Source: Rubripirellula sp. (GTDB lineage Bacteria; Planctomycetota; Planctomycetia; Pirellulales; Pirellulaceae). Taken from it: a DNA stretch of 57,965 nucleotides. This document shows, one piece after another, positions 18,211-28,645 of the stretch. Location of the stretch: the NCBI GenBank assembly GCA_029245125.1, contig JAQWPZ010000152.1, forward strand, positions 1 to 57,965. The letters are read 5' to 3'. Within the stretch, counting starts at the first letter, position 1. Each line of letters opens with the position of its first letter. A program made the translations under genes and the position numbers. The notes beneath the pieces are model-generated. The model was not told where the DNA came from. It worked only from the letters and a program-made list of their open reading frames with translations, and made no database searches.

Positions 18211-21200
18211 CTATTCGTTCTTTGCGGTCGCCACGAAGGACAGAACGGCTGCCAGGATCGCCAGCAACGCTAAGACAACGGTGACTTGCCACAGATAAAG
18301 CCGAAGCGTCCTGGCGAAATCGAGTTCCAGCTCGAGCGGTGCGTTTTCTGCCACTTGCAGGCTACGGCTGAACGTATAGGTGGTCCCCTCCTCGGGCAGG
18401 CTGATGATGATGGCTTGGGGGGCTGGTTCCGTCGTGTGCTGATGTTGGACGAGGCGGCCCGCGATGGTCCGCAGAAAGTCAATGTATTCGGCACTATTTC
18501 CTTGCAGCAAGTCACTGAGTTGCTCTGGACGGAAATTTAATTCGTCCTGCTGCAAAATGGGGTTCACTGCGGCGGCTTTCATCAGCTGTTCGTTCTCCGC
18601 CATTTCAGCATCAGCCGATCGATTGTCCAAGTACAGTCGTTGGCGGCGCGCATTCAAGCCATGGATCACTTGATCTGTCAGCAGATCTTCCAATTGGACG
18701 CGTGCATCCTCGTTCGACGCAGCATCGAGTGCACCCTGGTTGGCGACGCTATTGAGGGCCCAGCGAGCCTTGAATTGTTCTCCTTCCTGACGCCACTGAT
18801 TGGCTTGTTCCCACAGTTCCTCGGTCTGCTGCGCCTTATCGCTTCGCTTGCCGCTTGCCTTGGACAAGTAACGGTCGCGGTCGTATTCCTTGCGGTATTT
18901 GCTGCTGCTGACGAGTTCCAGATTTCCATCATCATCAGTCAATTCGTAGCCTTTGGGTGCGATCACGTTCCACCGGATATTTTCCAGCGGAACATTGAGT
19001 TGCGGACTACCGAGTTGCAGACTTGTGAGTCGACTTCCTGGTACCGAGTAAACGAAGCGGACGCTGGCGGTTCGATCTTCAATGCCGGGCAGAATGTAGA
19101 ACTGCCAGGTGTTACCGTCTCCATCGAGCCGAATTGAATTGACACTTTCACCATTCACAAAGACATTGAAAAGTTCACCTCCGCGCGGCAATCCCACGCT
19201 CAAGCTACTGCGTTGGATCACCTCCATCTTTAAATCGACCGATGTCAATTGGTTACCGCTGGGAGACAAAACCGAAGTCAATGTTCCGTTTGCCACACGG
19301 AGCCGGAGTGTGTCGGCTAAGGAGTGGCGTTTCACCAGGATGGCGAGAGGTTGAGCGGGCGTGACAGCTCGCAACGCGAGGGTTGGTGCATTTTGATTTC
19401 CGCTGTTACGGAGTTTTTGTGGCACCGCATTCCAATCGACTCGTTGCCAGCCGGCGGTCATGGAATCGGTTTCCAGTTCCAGGCGTCCGCCGGCACGAAT
19501 CGCGAAGTAGTAAGCGAGTTGCCGGGCTTGTGGGAATCTAGCGGGGCTGACTTGTTCGTCATTTCGGTCCTCGCGACGTTCGTATTCAATCTGGAATTGA
19601 ACTTCACCAACCACACGGTTTTTGAATTGAACTTCCCAGATGTTTGAATCGGGTGCCGTTCGGATCAGATCGCTGACGCTATCGCCACTCGCCCGGAGTG
19701 TTTTGATTTCGTCTTGGCCAGCGATGGGCAGGATCACCCGCAGGCTACGAATCGAGGCATTCTTGACCTGGAAATTTGCGAGCAACGCAGATCGCGTCTG
19801 CCCTTCTCGTAAATTCATTTCGTGAAGCACTTGTCCGGTGACCCAGGGATCGAGTTTCTCGATGCCGACCACTAAGTTCCAGCCTCGTTGCAACAGTCGA
19901 AAAGCCAATGCACCCTGCTCTTCTCCACCCATGCTGCGTGGGTCCGTTTCGGAAACATTTTCTCGTGACACTGTTCGCAGCCGAATGCCGGTCGTCGGTT
20001 GGATCACCAACTCACCTGATTGCCGCGCTGCCTCATTCATTTCGAAACGGGGAACCTGCCATTCAGCGACGTTTTCGGGGGCGTTCCCCGACAGCGTCAG
20101 CGAGAACGTTTGCGAACCGATAGTTTTGCCATTCAAATGCAAGATGATTTGCCGCACATCACCCTCGGTGAGTTCGGACCAATGGTGTAATGACGCACCG
20201 GTGAGTGATTCGACTTCCAAGCCGTCGGGTAACGGAAAGCTCAACTGGAAAAGACCAGCACGCGAAATTTCGACCGCGAAGTTGACGCCTGCGACCAAGC
20301 GTTCATCTCCCAGTGAGATCACCTGCTTGCTGATGACTCGTACTTCTGGCTCGACCGGAGCGACTCGTAAGGCCAGCGATCCACTGTCGGCACCGTACCG
20401 ATAAACTCGATGTAAAACGGCTTGCTGATTGGGAAGCAGGCTGCTGTCAAAGTCTCGCAAGTTGACTGCCGACATTTGCTCGGATTCCAATTTCTCCGGT
20501 TGCGAGTCAGGGCCAAATGCAATCGCCACCAATCCGACTTGGCCATTCGCGTTGGCAACTTCCAGCGGGGCCAAGTCGACATCCGCGGGCAACGGATCAA
20601 GTCCACGCTGGGTTTCGATCAGGACATTGAAAGCGGTCGATTGTGACGGTTCGATCTCGAGCTTTAGGACCCCACTTTCCGCGTCGAATTGCCAAGATCC
20701 GACAGGACCTTCTACTTGGCTGACAGTCCGTCCCGTGGGAACGGTCACATCGAGTTCGCTGACTTCTCCCTGTGAGGGACGAATCTCGAGTCGATGGCGG
20801 CCATCGACGACACCAGGGCCAGGGAGATACAGGTTGGATGCTTCCACAAAGAATTGGGTTTTTTCGCTGGTGACGTCGCGAGCTTGCGGCTTCAGCATCA
20901 CGCTGGCATTGCCAGGTCTCAGCAAAATGATTGCCTTGGTCATATCGGTTTCTGTCTGTCTGGATTCCACCCGAACCGCTGTAGGACTGATCACATCCCA
21001 GCCTGCTTCGTCGCAACTCAGTTCAATACGCTGCACACCAGCGGTGCCGGTCAGTACGGGCACCCCTTGAAGTGTTTTGATCGCTTCGAGTTGGTATTCA
21101 AACGATGCGGAGTATTCAGCTCGTTGATGGACGCCGTGGTCAGCATCGTTTGGTTCCGAATCGCTCGGTTCGGCATCCGCTGGTTTTTCGTCTGTTGGCG

Positions 21201-24200
21201 TTGTGCCCTCCAGTAATTCCGCCCCAGTTGTCTCCATCGGCATCTCGTCGGTGATGGGAATACTGACGATGTAGGTCAGGCCCTCACCCGGGATTTCACG
21301 CTTGGTCAATCGCAATCCCTTGCCATCGAACTGCGTGAGTACTGCGGGGGCTCGCAGCAGTTCAAAGCGATCGCCTGGTTGCCCCGATAGCGTGATTGTG
21401 GCCGCGACGCGAAGTCGCTCATCTTGGTGATTGATTTGCCAATCCTGTTGAATCGAATCAGCGACTTCGAATCCATCGGCTGCGTGTGCAGGCTGTGAAA
21501 GGAATCCATTGGTCAGCGTCAAAGCGGCCAGCAGAATCGCGGTCGTTACTGCACCGCCTGAATCGGTATTCGATTTGGATGACGTGGCTTGTTTTTTCGC
21601 TCGCTTTTTCTGTCTCCGCTGTTGCCAAACGTCTCGCTCCGACTGATATATATCTCGCCCAAGTTTCCAAGCAGGGCGTATGAAAGCCATGACCAGGATG
21701 GCCACTCCCAGCAAGGTATAGAACCAAGGGGCCCCGGCCCCCTGCATCAAGACACCTAACGCGATCAAGAGTGCTGCGATCCAACGAAGGAGTCCTTTAA
21801 GCACAACATCTTGTTTGGTGTATGCCCAAGCAATCGCTGCGATTCCAGCAACCAGCAGGAATGCCCCGAACCAGGAGAGATCAATCCGCCAAAGCGGAGT
21901 GTTCTTGACCCATAGCTGAACGGTGTCTCCGGCCGAAAGAATGGGCAAGCTGATTTCCAGCGGCGTGGGTGAACCGATCTCGGCTTGCGCGGTGTCCGCC
22001 GTCTTTACACAGACTGAGATCGCAATTGCTAACGCGATTAAACCAAAGATCCCCCAGAATCCTGACTTGGTGCGTGTCGCTACGCCAAACACCGTCAGAA
22101 AACCGATCAATGCCAGCGAACCAAGACCTCGTTTGGCGACCCAGTCGAAACCAGAGGGTCGCGTGACCGGTGCGGGAGGCGTCACTGTTCCACCGTTCGG
22201 AACGAGTAGATATTGGTCGTCTCCCGTCACTCGCCATTGTGTTTTCAGCACGGGAGCAAGCACGACTGGCAGCGTAAGTTCGGGATTTGATTCGCTCACG
22301 GTCGGTTTTCCCAGACGCAAACGGACTTCAGTGGGCACATTCGGGTCGGTACCACTAGACAGTGGAATCAAGGTGGCATCTTCTGCCTGTCGTGCGGTGA
22401 CGACTTGACCATTGACCGATACTTCCCAGAGCCGTACGGGTTCCTTCGGAAGCTGAACCCGGAGTGTTCCTCGTCCTCGTGATTTCACATAGTAAATGAC
22501 ATCGGTTACCAGTTCACCATCTTGGGAAATCCGGCTGTTGGCTTCCGAGAACTCGACGACCTGAGTCACGGTCGTGCCGGGTTGGAACCAATTCACATTC
22601 AGGCTTAGTTCGAAGGGACGATCCGTGTATTGCCACGTGCCGAGTGGAGGTGCAGCGGTTAGTAACTGAAGCTCAGCAGGGAGTTCCAATGGATCGAGCT
22701 TTAGGATGTCATCTGATACAGATACCGTTTCGAGTTCCACTTGCATTGGGCTGACAACTTGGATGTAACCCCGTTCTCCTTGGACACCCAGTGGAGTGAT
22801 TTGACCGGCCTGGAATGTTCCGGCTTCGGAATCTGGTTTTTCCTCGAATGTAACCAATAGCGTATAGCCCCCCATCACTGGTTGGTGCAAAGAGACAATC
22901 AACGTGTCTCCTTCCCGACGCCAAGTGCGGACATCCAATCCATCGACCATGACGTTGTCGAGGGTTGCCGGGACATTGATTCGCCACTCGTTGACCGGTG
23001 CTCCGGTGACGGAGTAGTTAATCAGAGAACTGCCATATACCGTCTCTTCGCTTAATGAGTAGAGATGGAAAATATCGGATTGGATACTGCGTTCCAATAG
23101 CTCGATCTGAATGGTGGCTGACCAATTCGGATCACGAATTCGAAACGCGTGTTGCAGTCCAGTGGTTGGTTTGGGGAAATACGAGAGCGGCTTTTCGACC
23201 AACAATTCGGTCTCCGTGACTGCCATGCGAAATCCTGCTTGGCCGACAATCCCAATGTCGCCACGAACCGTTTTCGCGTTTGGGAATTCGATTCGTGGTA
23301 GCACCCATTTTTCGGCCGCAGTTGGTTCACTTTTTTCTAAGTGAATCGTTACGAGTTGCCTTCCAGCGACGTCTTGGCCAAACATTAATTTTAAATTGCG
23401 GCGACCATCGTTGATTTCTGTTGCCGCGATGTAATCGGCGACGTTGGCACCGCTGACCGAGACGATTGAATAGTCTGCAGGGATGCCAAGATCCCACTCG
23501 CGAATTGGCGCTTCGCGGATATCCAATTCGATGTCAGTCTGGATCACGCGGTCCGTCTCTGCCACTTGGTAGGACACGATTTCCGAGATGTTGATTTCTG
23601 GTTGGATGCGATCAGCAGCAATCGTAAAACTATGATTGGCCGCTGGGAATCGATAAACAAACACCTGGCGAGCTTCAATCGCGTCGGCCGGGAATTGCTC
23701 TGGTGACAATTGGGCCAGTCCGCTCAATCCCGTTGGTTCTAAACGGACCGATCCGAGATTGGATAGTCGCAAAAACCCTGAGTGTCGTATCGTACCAATC
23801 GGATTGAGTCGCAAGCCGTCGACTCTTGCCGGGAAAGCGCCTAGCGGAGTTTGACTGCGGACGATCAGTTGGCTTGCGTTTGTGATCGGTTGACTGAGTG
23901 TGACATCGAGTTGACGGTCTTCTCCTTGGTCGATCACCTTCCAAGCGACCAAGTTGTTTCCCTGGACGTCCAGGATTTCTCCTGGACCTTTCAGCGAAAT
24001 GCTTAACGACTTCAGTTCGCCTTGCAGGACTTGGTAGTTGATGCGGTGATTTTGTCGTAACAAGCCAGCGCCAAGTTGCGCTTCGACTTGTCCTGTCGTG
24101 GTGAAGAAAAGTTTTCCTTCACCGGCTTGGCGGGCTGGCTTCCACTTCAGATTCGCGCGTCCTGTGGCGGGTAAGAAACCGATCCATGATTGGTTTTCCA

Positions 24201-25296
24201 AGAGTGGAACGACCGATTGTTGGTCACGGTGGAATTCAATTTCTGGCTTGAGACCGTTGATCGTGAGCGGCACCACCGCGCTGGTGGCAACCGAAAAATC
24301 CATGGATTGTTCGTTTGCCTCGCCTTGGGAGAGAGCGGCAACAAAATCAAGCGTGACCGGGAAGCTGCCGGGCTCTGGGAACACAAGTTTGTAGACGGAT
24401 CCTTTACCGACCTTTGTCAGTTGCACTCGGTAATTTGTGTCTGCTGGGATTTCACTGACTGCCGCATTTCCGGAGAGAATCGTGATCTCGGCATTTGCCT
24501 CCGCAACGATTGCGAAGGCGCGGAGTTGAAAGTCGACCGATTTGCCGTTGGTGTGAAGGTCTCCTGTCAATGTCGTTTCGGTAAACTCGACCGGTGCTGG
24601 TGCAGCGCCGCTGCGATTGAGTGCGAGTTGGATCTGTCCGCCTGTTGCAGTCTGGAAATGGGTTTGACTGTTTTTCGATTCTAGCGGAGAAAATCCGTTC
24701 ACCTTGGTCACACGGCCATCCACTTCGGGTGCAAATCGCAGGTGCACACTCGAGGTATACCCAATCGAATCGCCCGGTGTCAGATGCGTTAAATCGACGG
24801 TTGCTGGAAGTCGGATTGTGTTGGTGCGGAGGGTGATTGTGGCTTCGATTTCGGCGACGTCCGCTTTGAGTTGTAAGTCGAGGTAACGCTCAGAACCAAC
24901 TTGGCGGACTGCCCAGGATTGCAGGCTCTTGCCGTCGACTTTGATCACTTGCCCCGCACCGCGAATCCCGAAGCTCAGTGTTTTGGCGTTGCCCTGAATG
25001 ACCTTGGCCTTCAGTTGAACCACTTGATCAATTTGCTTCATGTTGATCGTTGCGGTGGTGTTCGCTGTGGCGGTATAGAACACCGGTGGCTCCGGGAGTT
25101 TTCCACGAGCTTCCACTACGATGGTCCCCGTGCCATCGCTTCCGATCGAACTGTTGATCGATGCTTGATCAGATTCCTGGGCAAGAGTGGGGGCAACGGC
25201 TGTAAGACAGAACGCGACCACTGTCATGCCGGTCCAACGGATCATCGCGGCAGCGTTCAACGCCTTGCTGAACGTGAATCTTTGTTGCTTGTTCAT
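18211..25296 (-). CDS. Giant two-halved membrane protein with extracytoplasmic beta-rich regions
   Basis: 2361 aa, family not recognised. ATG 25296 has GGAAAC upstream and begins a signal peptide (cleavage near LAQES); the frame extends to 25428 without a signal. The first ~1040 residues are beta-rich extracytoplasmic sequence. Residues ~1050-1230 hold about five membrane segments (for example GFWGIFGLIALAIAISV and WFGAFLLVAGIAAIAWAY). A very basic cytoplasmic stretch follows (RRQKKRAKKQ), then at ~1250-1270 a sequence that would pass as a second signal peptide (AILLAALTLTN...QPAHAAD). A second ~1050-residue beta-rich half ends in a membrane anchor (~2330-2355). It looks like two exported proteins joined through a membrane core. 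It lies directly behind the VWA gene and the ECF sigma gene, so it is probably the structural or sensory output of that operon. Confidence 0.85.
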   Translation of the reverse strand: MNKQQRFTFSKALNAAAMIRWTGMTVVAFCLTAVAPTLAQESDQASINSSIGSDGTGTIVVEARGKLPEPPVFYTATANTTATINMKQIDQVVQLKAKVIQGNAKTLSFGIRGAGQVIKVDGKSLQSWAVRQVGSERYLDLQLKADVAEIEATITLRTNTIRLPATVDLTHLTPGDSIGYTSSVHLRFAPEVDGRVTKVNGFSPLESKNSQTHFQTATGGQIQLALNRSGAAPAPVEFTETTLTGDLHTNGKSVDFQLRAFAIVAEANAEITILSGNAAVSEIPADTNYRVQLTKVGKGSVYKLVFPEPGSFPVTLDFVAALSQGEANEQSMDFSVATSAVVPLTINGLKPEIEFHRDQQSVVPLLENQSWIGFLPATGRANLKWKPARQAGEGKLFFTTTGQVEAQLGAGLLRQNHRINYQVLQGELKSLSISLKGPGEILDVQGNNLVAWKVIDQGEDRQLDVTLSQPITNASQLIVRSQTPLGAFPARVDGLRLNPIGTIRHSGFLRLSNLGSVRLEPTGLSGLAQLSPEQFPADAIEARQVFVYRFPAANHSFTIAADRIQPEINISEIVSYQVAETDRVIQTDIELDIREAPIREWDLGIPADYSIVSVSGANVADYIAATEINDGRRNLKLMFGQDVAGRQLVTIHLEKSEPTAAEKWVLPRIEFPNAKTVRGDIGIVGQAGFRMAVTETELLVEKPLSYFPKPTTGLQHAFRIRDPNWSATIQIELLERSIQSDIFHLYSLSEETVYGSSLINYSVTGAPVNEWRINVPATLDNVMVDGLDVRTWRREGDTLIVSLHQPVMGGYTLLVTFEEKPDSEAGTFQAGQITPLGVQGERGYIQVVSPMQVELETVSVSDDILKLDPLELPAELQLLTAAPPLGTWQYTDRPFELSLNVNWFQPGTTVTQVVEFSEANSRISQDGELVTDVIYYVKSRGRGTLRVQLPKEPVRLWEVSVNGQVVTARQAEDATLIPLSSGTDPNVPTEVRLRLGKPTVSESNPELTLPVVLAPVLKTQWRVTGDDQYLLVPNGGTVTPPAPVTRPSGFDWVAKRGLGSLALIGFLTVFGVATRTKSGFWGIFGLIALAIAISVCVKTADTAQAEIGSPTPLEISLPILSAGDTVQLWVKNTPLWRIDLSWFGAFLLVAGIAAIAWAYTKQDVVLKGLLRWIAALLIALGVLMQGAGAPWFYTLLGVAILVMAFIRPAWKLGRDIYQSERDVWQQRRQKKRAKKQATSSKSNTDSGGAVTTAILLAALTLTNGFLSQPAHAADGFEVADSIQQDWQINHQDERLRVAATITLSGQPGDRFELLRAPAVLTQFDGKGLRLTKREIPGEGLTYIVSIPITDEMPMETTGAELLEGTTPTDEKPADAEPSDSEPNDADHGVHQRAEYSASFEYQLEAIKTLQGVPVLTGTAGVQRIELSCDEAGWDVISPTAVRVESRQTETDMTKAIILLRPGNASVMLKPQARDVTSEKTQFFVEASNLYLPGPGVVDGRHRLEIRPSQGEVSELDVTVPTGRTVSQVEGPVGSWQFDAESGVLKLEIEPSQSTAFNVLIETQRGLDPLPADVDLAPLEVANANGQVGLVAIAFGPDSQPEKLESEQMSAVNLRDFDSSLLPNQQAVLHRVYRYGADSGSLALRVAPVEPEVRVISKQVISLGDERLVAGVNFAVEISRAGLFQLSFPLPDGLEVESLTGASLHHWSELTEGDVRQIILHLNGKTIGSQTFSLTLSGNAPENVAEWQVPRFEMNEAARQSGELVIQPTTGIRLRTVSRENVSETDPRSMGGEEQGALAFRLLQRGWNLVVGIEKLDPWVTGQVLHEMNLREGQTRSALLANFQVKNASIRSLRVILPIAGQDEIKTLRASGDSVSDLIRTAPDSNIWEVQFKNRVVGEVQFQIEYERREDRNDEQVSPARFPQARQLAYYFAIRAGGRLELETDSMTAGWQRVDWNAVPQKLRNSGNQNAPTLALRAVTPAQPLAILVKRHSLADTLRLRVANGTLTSVLSPSGNQLTSVDLKMEVIQRSSLSVGLPRGGELFNVFVNGESVNSIRLDGDGNTWQFYILPGIEDRTASVRFVYSVPGSRLTSLQLGSPQLNVPLENIRWNVIAPKGYELTDDDGNLELVSSSKYRKEYDRDRYLSKASGKRSDKAQQTEELWEQANQWRQEGEQFKARWALNSVANQGALDAASNEDARVQLEDLLTDQVIHGLNARRQRLYLDNRSADAEMAENEQLMKAAAVNPILQQDELNFRPEQLSDLLQGNSAEYIDFLRTIAGRLVQHQHTTEPAPQAIIISLPEEGTTYTFSRSLQVAENAPLELELDFARTLRLYLWQVTVVLALLAILAAVLSFVATAKNE

Positions 25297-25453
25297 GGTT
25301 GCAGGTTTCCGGAGTGCAGGGATTGGTGTCGGTGAGCAGATGAATGCTCTCCAACGTTCCCAGGTTGCATTTGCAATGACCGTCGAATCGGTGTTTGAAC
25401 GATCGTTGCCACGTTCCGCCGCGATCAAACTCTCAATCGTGACGTGGGTTACA

Positions 25454-28400
25454 TCATCGACCCGTTAGCTGTCGTGCTTGTTGGATCATCTGTAGTAGTT
25501 CTTGGACTCGCGTGGTGTTTCGAATTCGTTCGGGCAGTCCCGCAACGAGATTGGATAAATCTCGCAAATCAATGCGTTCTGCTAGTGGGTCGCCACGCAG
25601 TTTGGCAGCCAACATAGCGGCTGAAGAAGCCAGTTGAAGGGTTGCAGCGGCTTGGTCGATTCGCGGTGCATCGGCGTCATATAAGATTGGCCACGTGTTT
25701 TCGACCATCTCGTTGGTCGACAAGTCGCGGAACCGAACGGAGACCATTCCGATGTCGCCTTCGCCGTCGGGCTTTGCCTCGAACTGGTAGACCGCAACGC
25801 CGGCCTCTTCTGCTGCCATTTCAGCTGCGTCGACTTTGTCGTTGCGGAAATCTTCTTTCTTCAAGCGGTGCTTTTCGAATCCGAGCAATTTGTAGTGATT
25901 GACCCGTTTGGGATTGAACTGAACCTGAACCTTGACGTTCTTTGCTGCTGGCCGTAGGGCACCCGCAACCTGGCGAGCAAATCCATCGTCGACAGTTTCA
26001 AGTGAATCGAGCAGGTAGTAGCGGCCATCGCCCTGACGGGTCAGTGCTTCGAGGACTTCGTCGTTGAGGCCATCGGAACTGATGCCGGCTGCATCGAAAG
26101 CAATGCCGGCCCCACGCATGTTGGTGATGATCTGCGCCAGACTCTCTGGATTTGCATTGCCAAGATTCACAGCGCCGTCAGTTAGCAAGATGACTCGATT
26201 CTGAGCTTGGTCCAGCCTTTGCTCGAGTGCTTTTTCGAAAGCAAGTGTTAGGGCAGATTCGAGGTTTGTTCCCCCTTCGCTTGGAAGGTTTGCGATGGTC
26301 TGCACCAATTGCTGTGCTGCCTTTCCGCTGACCTGGTCGGCCAATAATCGCGGTTGGCGTGCGAAACTGATCAGGGTGACCTGATCGATGGGCTGCAACT
26401 GCTGAGCAAGAGTGATGAAAGCGCGACGCAAGGTTTGTTGGCGGTCAAATCGTTCCATTGACCCCGAATTGTCGACCAGTAGTGTCAGCCGCAGTGGTGT
26501 GCTGCTTGTGCGACCAGCGGCTGCTGTTCGCATGGAGACACGCATCAGGTTCCGCTGCTGCAGAAACGGATGTGCTGATTGTTCGATACGACAGGCCACT
26601 TTATCGCTTTGGCTCGGCATTGGATCGCCATAGTCAAACGCATTGACGAATTCTTCGACTCGCACCTTCTCGGGGTCTGGCCAGGAACCATTACCGAGGG
26701 CTAATCGGGCGAGCTTGAAAGAAACATCGCTGACATGCAGTGAGAATGTCGAGAATGGTTCTTGTTGAGCTGATTTTTCGTTCAATCCAGTTGCTGTTGT
26801 CGACTTCTTTGCCTTCGACTTCGCTAGATCCTTGTTGACGGTCCTCTGCTTCTTTTCAGATTTTTCAGCAGTCGCTTGTGCCAAAGATTTCTCGGTGGCT
26901 CGCAATGCTTCCCGTTCATCTTCGCGTGACGATGGCTTTGGGGCTCGTTGGGCTGGCGTGGAGAGGTTTCGACGGCCAGTCGAATCCAAATGTCCGGCAT
27001 CGGATTGTTTGTCTGCCCGCCCACGTTGCTGTTCGTTAAGTGATTCTGAAGGCTGGTCTCCTTTCAGCTGCCTACTGGGCTGTCGGCTTAGGTCTTCATC
27101 GGATTCGAGAGCAGCTGCATCTTCATTCGGTGTGGTGAGCTGGGAGAATGAATCGCTTTCGATTGGTTCGGCCCGTTGAAAGGCCCGGTTGATTTCTCGC
27201 TGTTGGTTAAGCGGGTCGGGTGTTGGAATCTCGATTTGATGCATCCGATACCCATCATTCAATTGCTTGCTTAGTGCAGACCTATCTTGAGGTGTTGCTT
27301 GATTGAGAGGTAAGTCGATGGAATTTTCTTTTGCTGCTGCATCGTCCGGCACCATGCTGCCAGCCGTTCGTTCACCTCGCTTTTCGCCACCACCGCCACC
27401 GCCCATACCGCCACCGCCCATACCACCCATGCCGCTACCGCCGATACCACCCATGCCGCTACCGCCGATACCACCCATGCCGCCCATATCACCGTCGAGG
27501 CCACCACCCATCATGCCTCCCAGCAAGTCATCTCCAGTCATCTCTTGATCCATCCCCATATCCATATCCATGTCGCTCAGGTCAGGAACGGTACTACCGC
27601 TGGGGCCACCTCTGCCGGGTCCATTCATTCCCGGACTTGGTCGTTGCAATGTTTCTCCGAAGGCACTGTTGCTTGCCGCTGACTGATCTATGCCAAGGTA
27701 CAGTCGGCCATCCCTCGATTCTTCACTCGCAATGTTGCTTCCCTTGCTGCGGCCACTCGTGATGTTGGGAACCAATCCTTGATCCGGAGCAGTTCTGGAA
27801 CGTGTTTGTCGCTGTTGCTGCTGTCCCTGCTGCTGTTTGGCTTCAGCGTCAAAGGTTGCTGTCCTGCCGTCCGAGTACTCGTACCTGAAATCACCCTCGG
27901 TTGTTGAGAGATTCGGCATTGGAGGAGCGGGCGGTGGTGATGCCGTTGGGTTGTCGGCCATCATTCCGCTCGTCGGTGGTGATGGCCGCACAGTTTGTGG
28001 CTTGCCTTCAGCTTTGTACTCCCCTGCTGAGATGGGGGCTGGCGATTCGAGTACCATCTGTTCCTCGAAATCCATTTCCACTTCTTCATCTTCGAGGGCA
28101 TCGCTGGGGAGGCCTGGAGCCGCACCATCCGTCATCGAATCAAACCAAAGATGAGTCCCTCCGTCTGTAGCCGGGGTTTCGACGGCAGATTCGAATGCAT
28201 TCGAGCCTGCGACACTTGTGGACTCACTATATTGCGCGTTCATCACGGTCCACACGAAGCCAATGAACAAAAACATTGCGGCAATCGACGCGATGTTTCG
28301 GATCAATCTTCTTCGCTGCGAAGCTGAATCGTCCATCAAGTCGATGGTGGCCGCGGGTATTGTCTGTGGGGCTGCTTGGCCATCGATGGCCGCCAGGACG

Positions 28401-28645
28401 GCGTTTCGTTTTTTGGACGGCAGCTTCCAGTCATCGGTTTCTGAAATCGAATCTCCCGATCCCACTTCGCGGAGCAATCCATGCACCGTTTGCATTTCTT
28501 GCAGGAACACCGCCAATTCGGGGCTTTGTTCAATCAGGCGATTCAATTCGTCCCGCTCGAAATCGGACGCTTCGCCGAGCACGAGCGCCACTAGGCGTGC
28601 TTCGAGTTGGGGGTCGATTGAACCGGGGTGTGATTTTTCGTTCAT
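25454..28645 (-). CDS. Membrane VWA (YfbK-type) protein with anti-sigma-like cytoplasmic N-terminus
   Basis: 1063 aa. Its ATG (28645) overlaps the stop of the sigma-factor gene in an ATGA, giving translational coupling. Residues 1-115 are a soluble helical region (LEARLVALVLGEASDFERDEL), of the kind that precedes the membrane segment in anti-sigma factors. One membrane segment follows at ~115-137. Then come ~450 residues of Gln/Pro-, Met/Asp- and Gly-rich low-complexity sequence. Outside is a YfbK-type module: an N-domain (FSTFSLHVSDVSF), a VWA domain with a complete MIDAS start (Asp725 in DNSGSM) and LLTDGAVNLG, and the DUF3520-like C-domain (KVQVQFNPKRVNHYKLLGFE). Inferred role: the VWA senses a ligand or partner outside and the N-terminus restrains the co-encoded sigma factor. 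Confidence 0.9.
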   Translation of the reverse strand: MNEKSHPGSIDPQLEARLVALVLGEASDFERDELNRLIEQSPELAVFLQEMQTVHGLLREVGSGDSISETDDWKLPSKKRNAVLAAIDGQAAPQTIPAATIDLMDDSASQRRRLIRNIASIAAMFLFIGFVWTVMNAQYSESTSVAGSNAFESAVETPATDGGTHLWFDSMTDGAAPGLPSDALEDEEVEMDFEEQMVLESPAPISAGEYKAEGKPQTVRPSPPTSGMMADNPTASPPPAPPMPNLSTTEGDFRYEYSDGRTATFDAEAKQQQGQQQQRQTRSRTAPDQGLVPNITSGRSKGSNIASEESRDGRLYLGIDQSAASNSAFGETLQRPSPGMNGPGRGGPSGSTVPDLSDMDMDMGMDQEMTGDDLLGGMMGGGLDGDMGGMGGIGGSGMGGIGGSGMGGMGGGGMGGGGGGEKRGERTAGSMVPDDAAAKENSIDLPLNQATPQDRSALSKQLNDGYRMHQIEIPTPDPLNQQREINRAFQRAEPIESDSFSQLTTPNEDAAALESDEDLSRQPSRQLKGDQPSESLNEQQRGRADKQSDAGHLDSTGRRNLSTPAQRAPKPSSREDEREALRATEKSLAQATAEKSEKKQRTVNKDLAKSKAKKSTTATGLNEKSAQQEPFSTFSLHVSDVSFKLARLALGNGSWPDPEKVRVEEFVNAFDYGDPMPSQSDKVACRIEQSAHPFLQQRNLMRVSMRTAAAGRTSSTPLRLTLLVDNSGSMERFDRQQTLRRAFITLAQQLQPIDQVTLISFARQPRLLADQVSGKAAQQLVQTIANLPSEGGTNLESALTLAFEKALEQRLDQAQNRVILLTDGAVNLGNANPESLAQIITNMRGAGIAFDAAGISSDGLNDEVLEALTRQGDGRYYLLDSLETVDDGFARQVAGALRPAAKNVKVQVQFNPKRVNHYKLLGFEKHRLKKEDFRNDKVDAAEMAAEEAGVAVYQFEAKPDGEGDIGMVSVRFRDLSTNEMVENTWPILYDADAPRIDQAAATLQLASSAAMLAAKLRGDPLAERIDLRDLSNLVAGLPERIRNTTRVQELLQMIQQARQLTGR
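27431..27478 (-). repeat. In-frame 24-bp tandem repeat in the Gly/Met linker
   Basis: Two identical 24-bp units encode repeated MGGIGGSG-type sequence within a longer degenerate Gly/Met-rich run at about 27385-27560 of the VWA gene. Confidence 0.75.
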
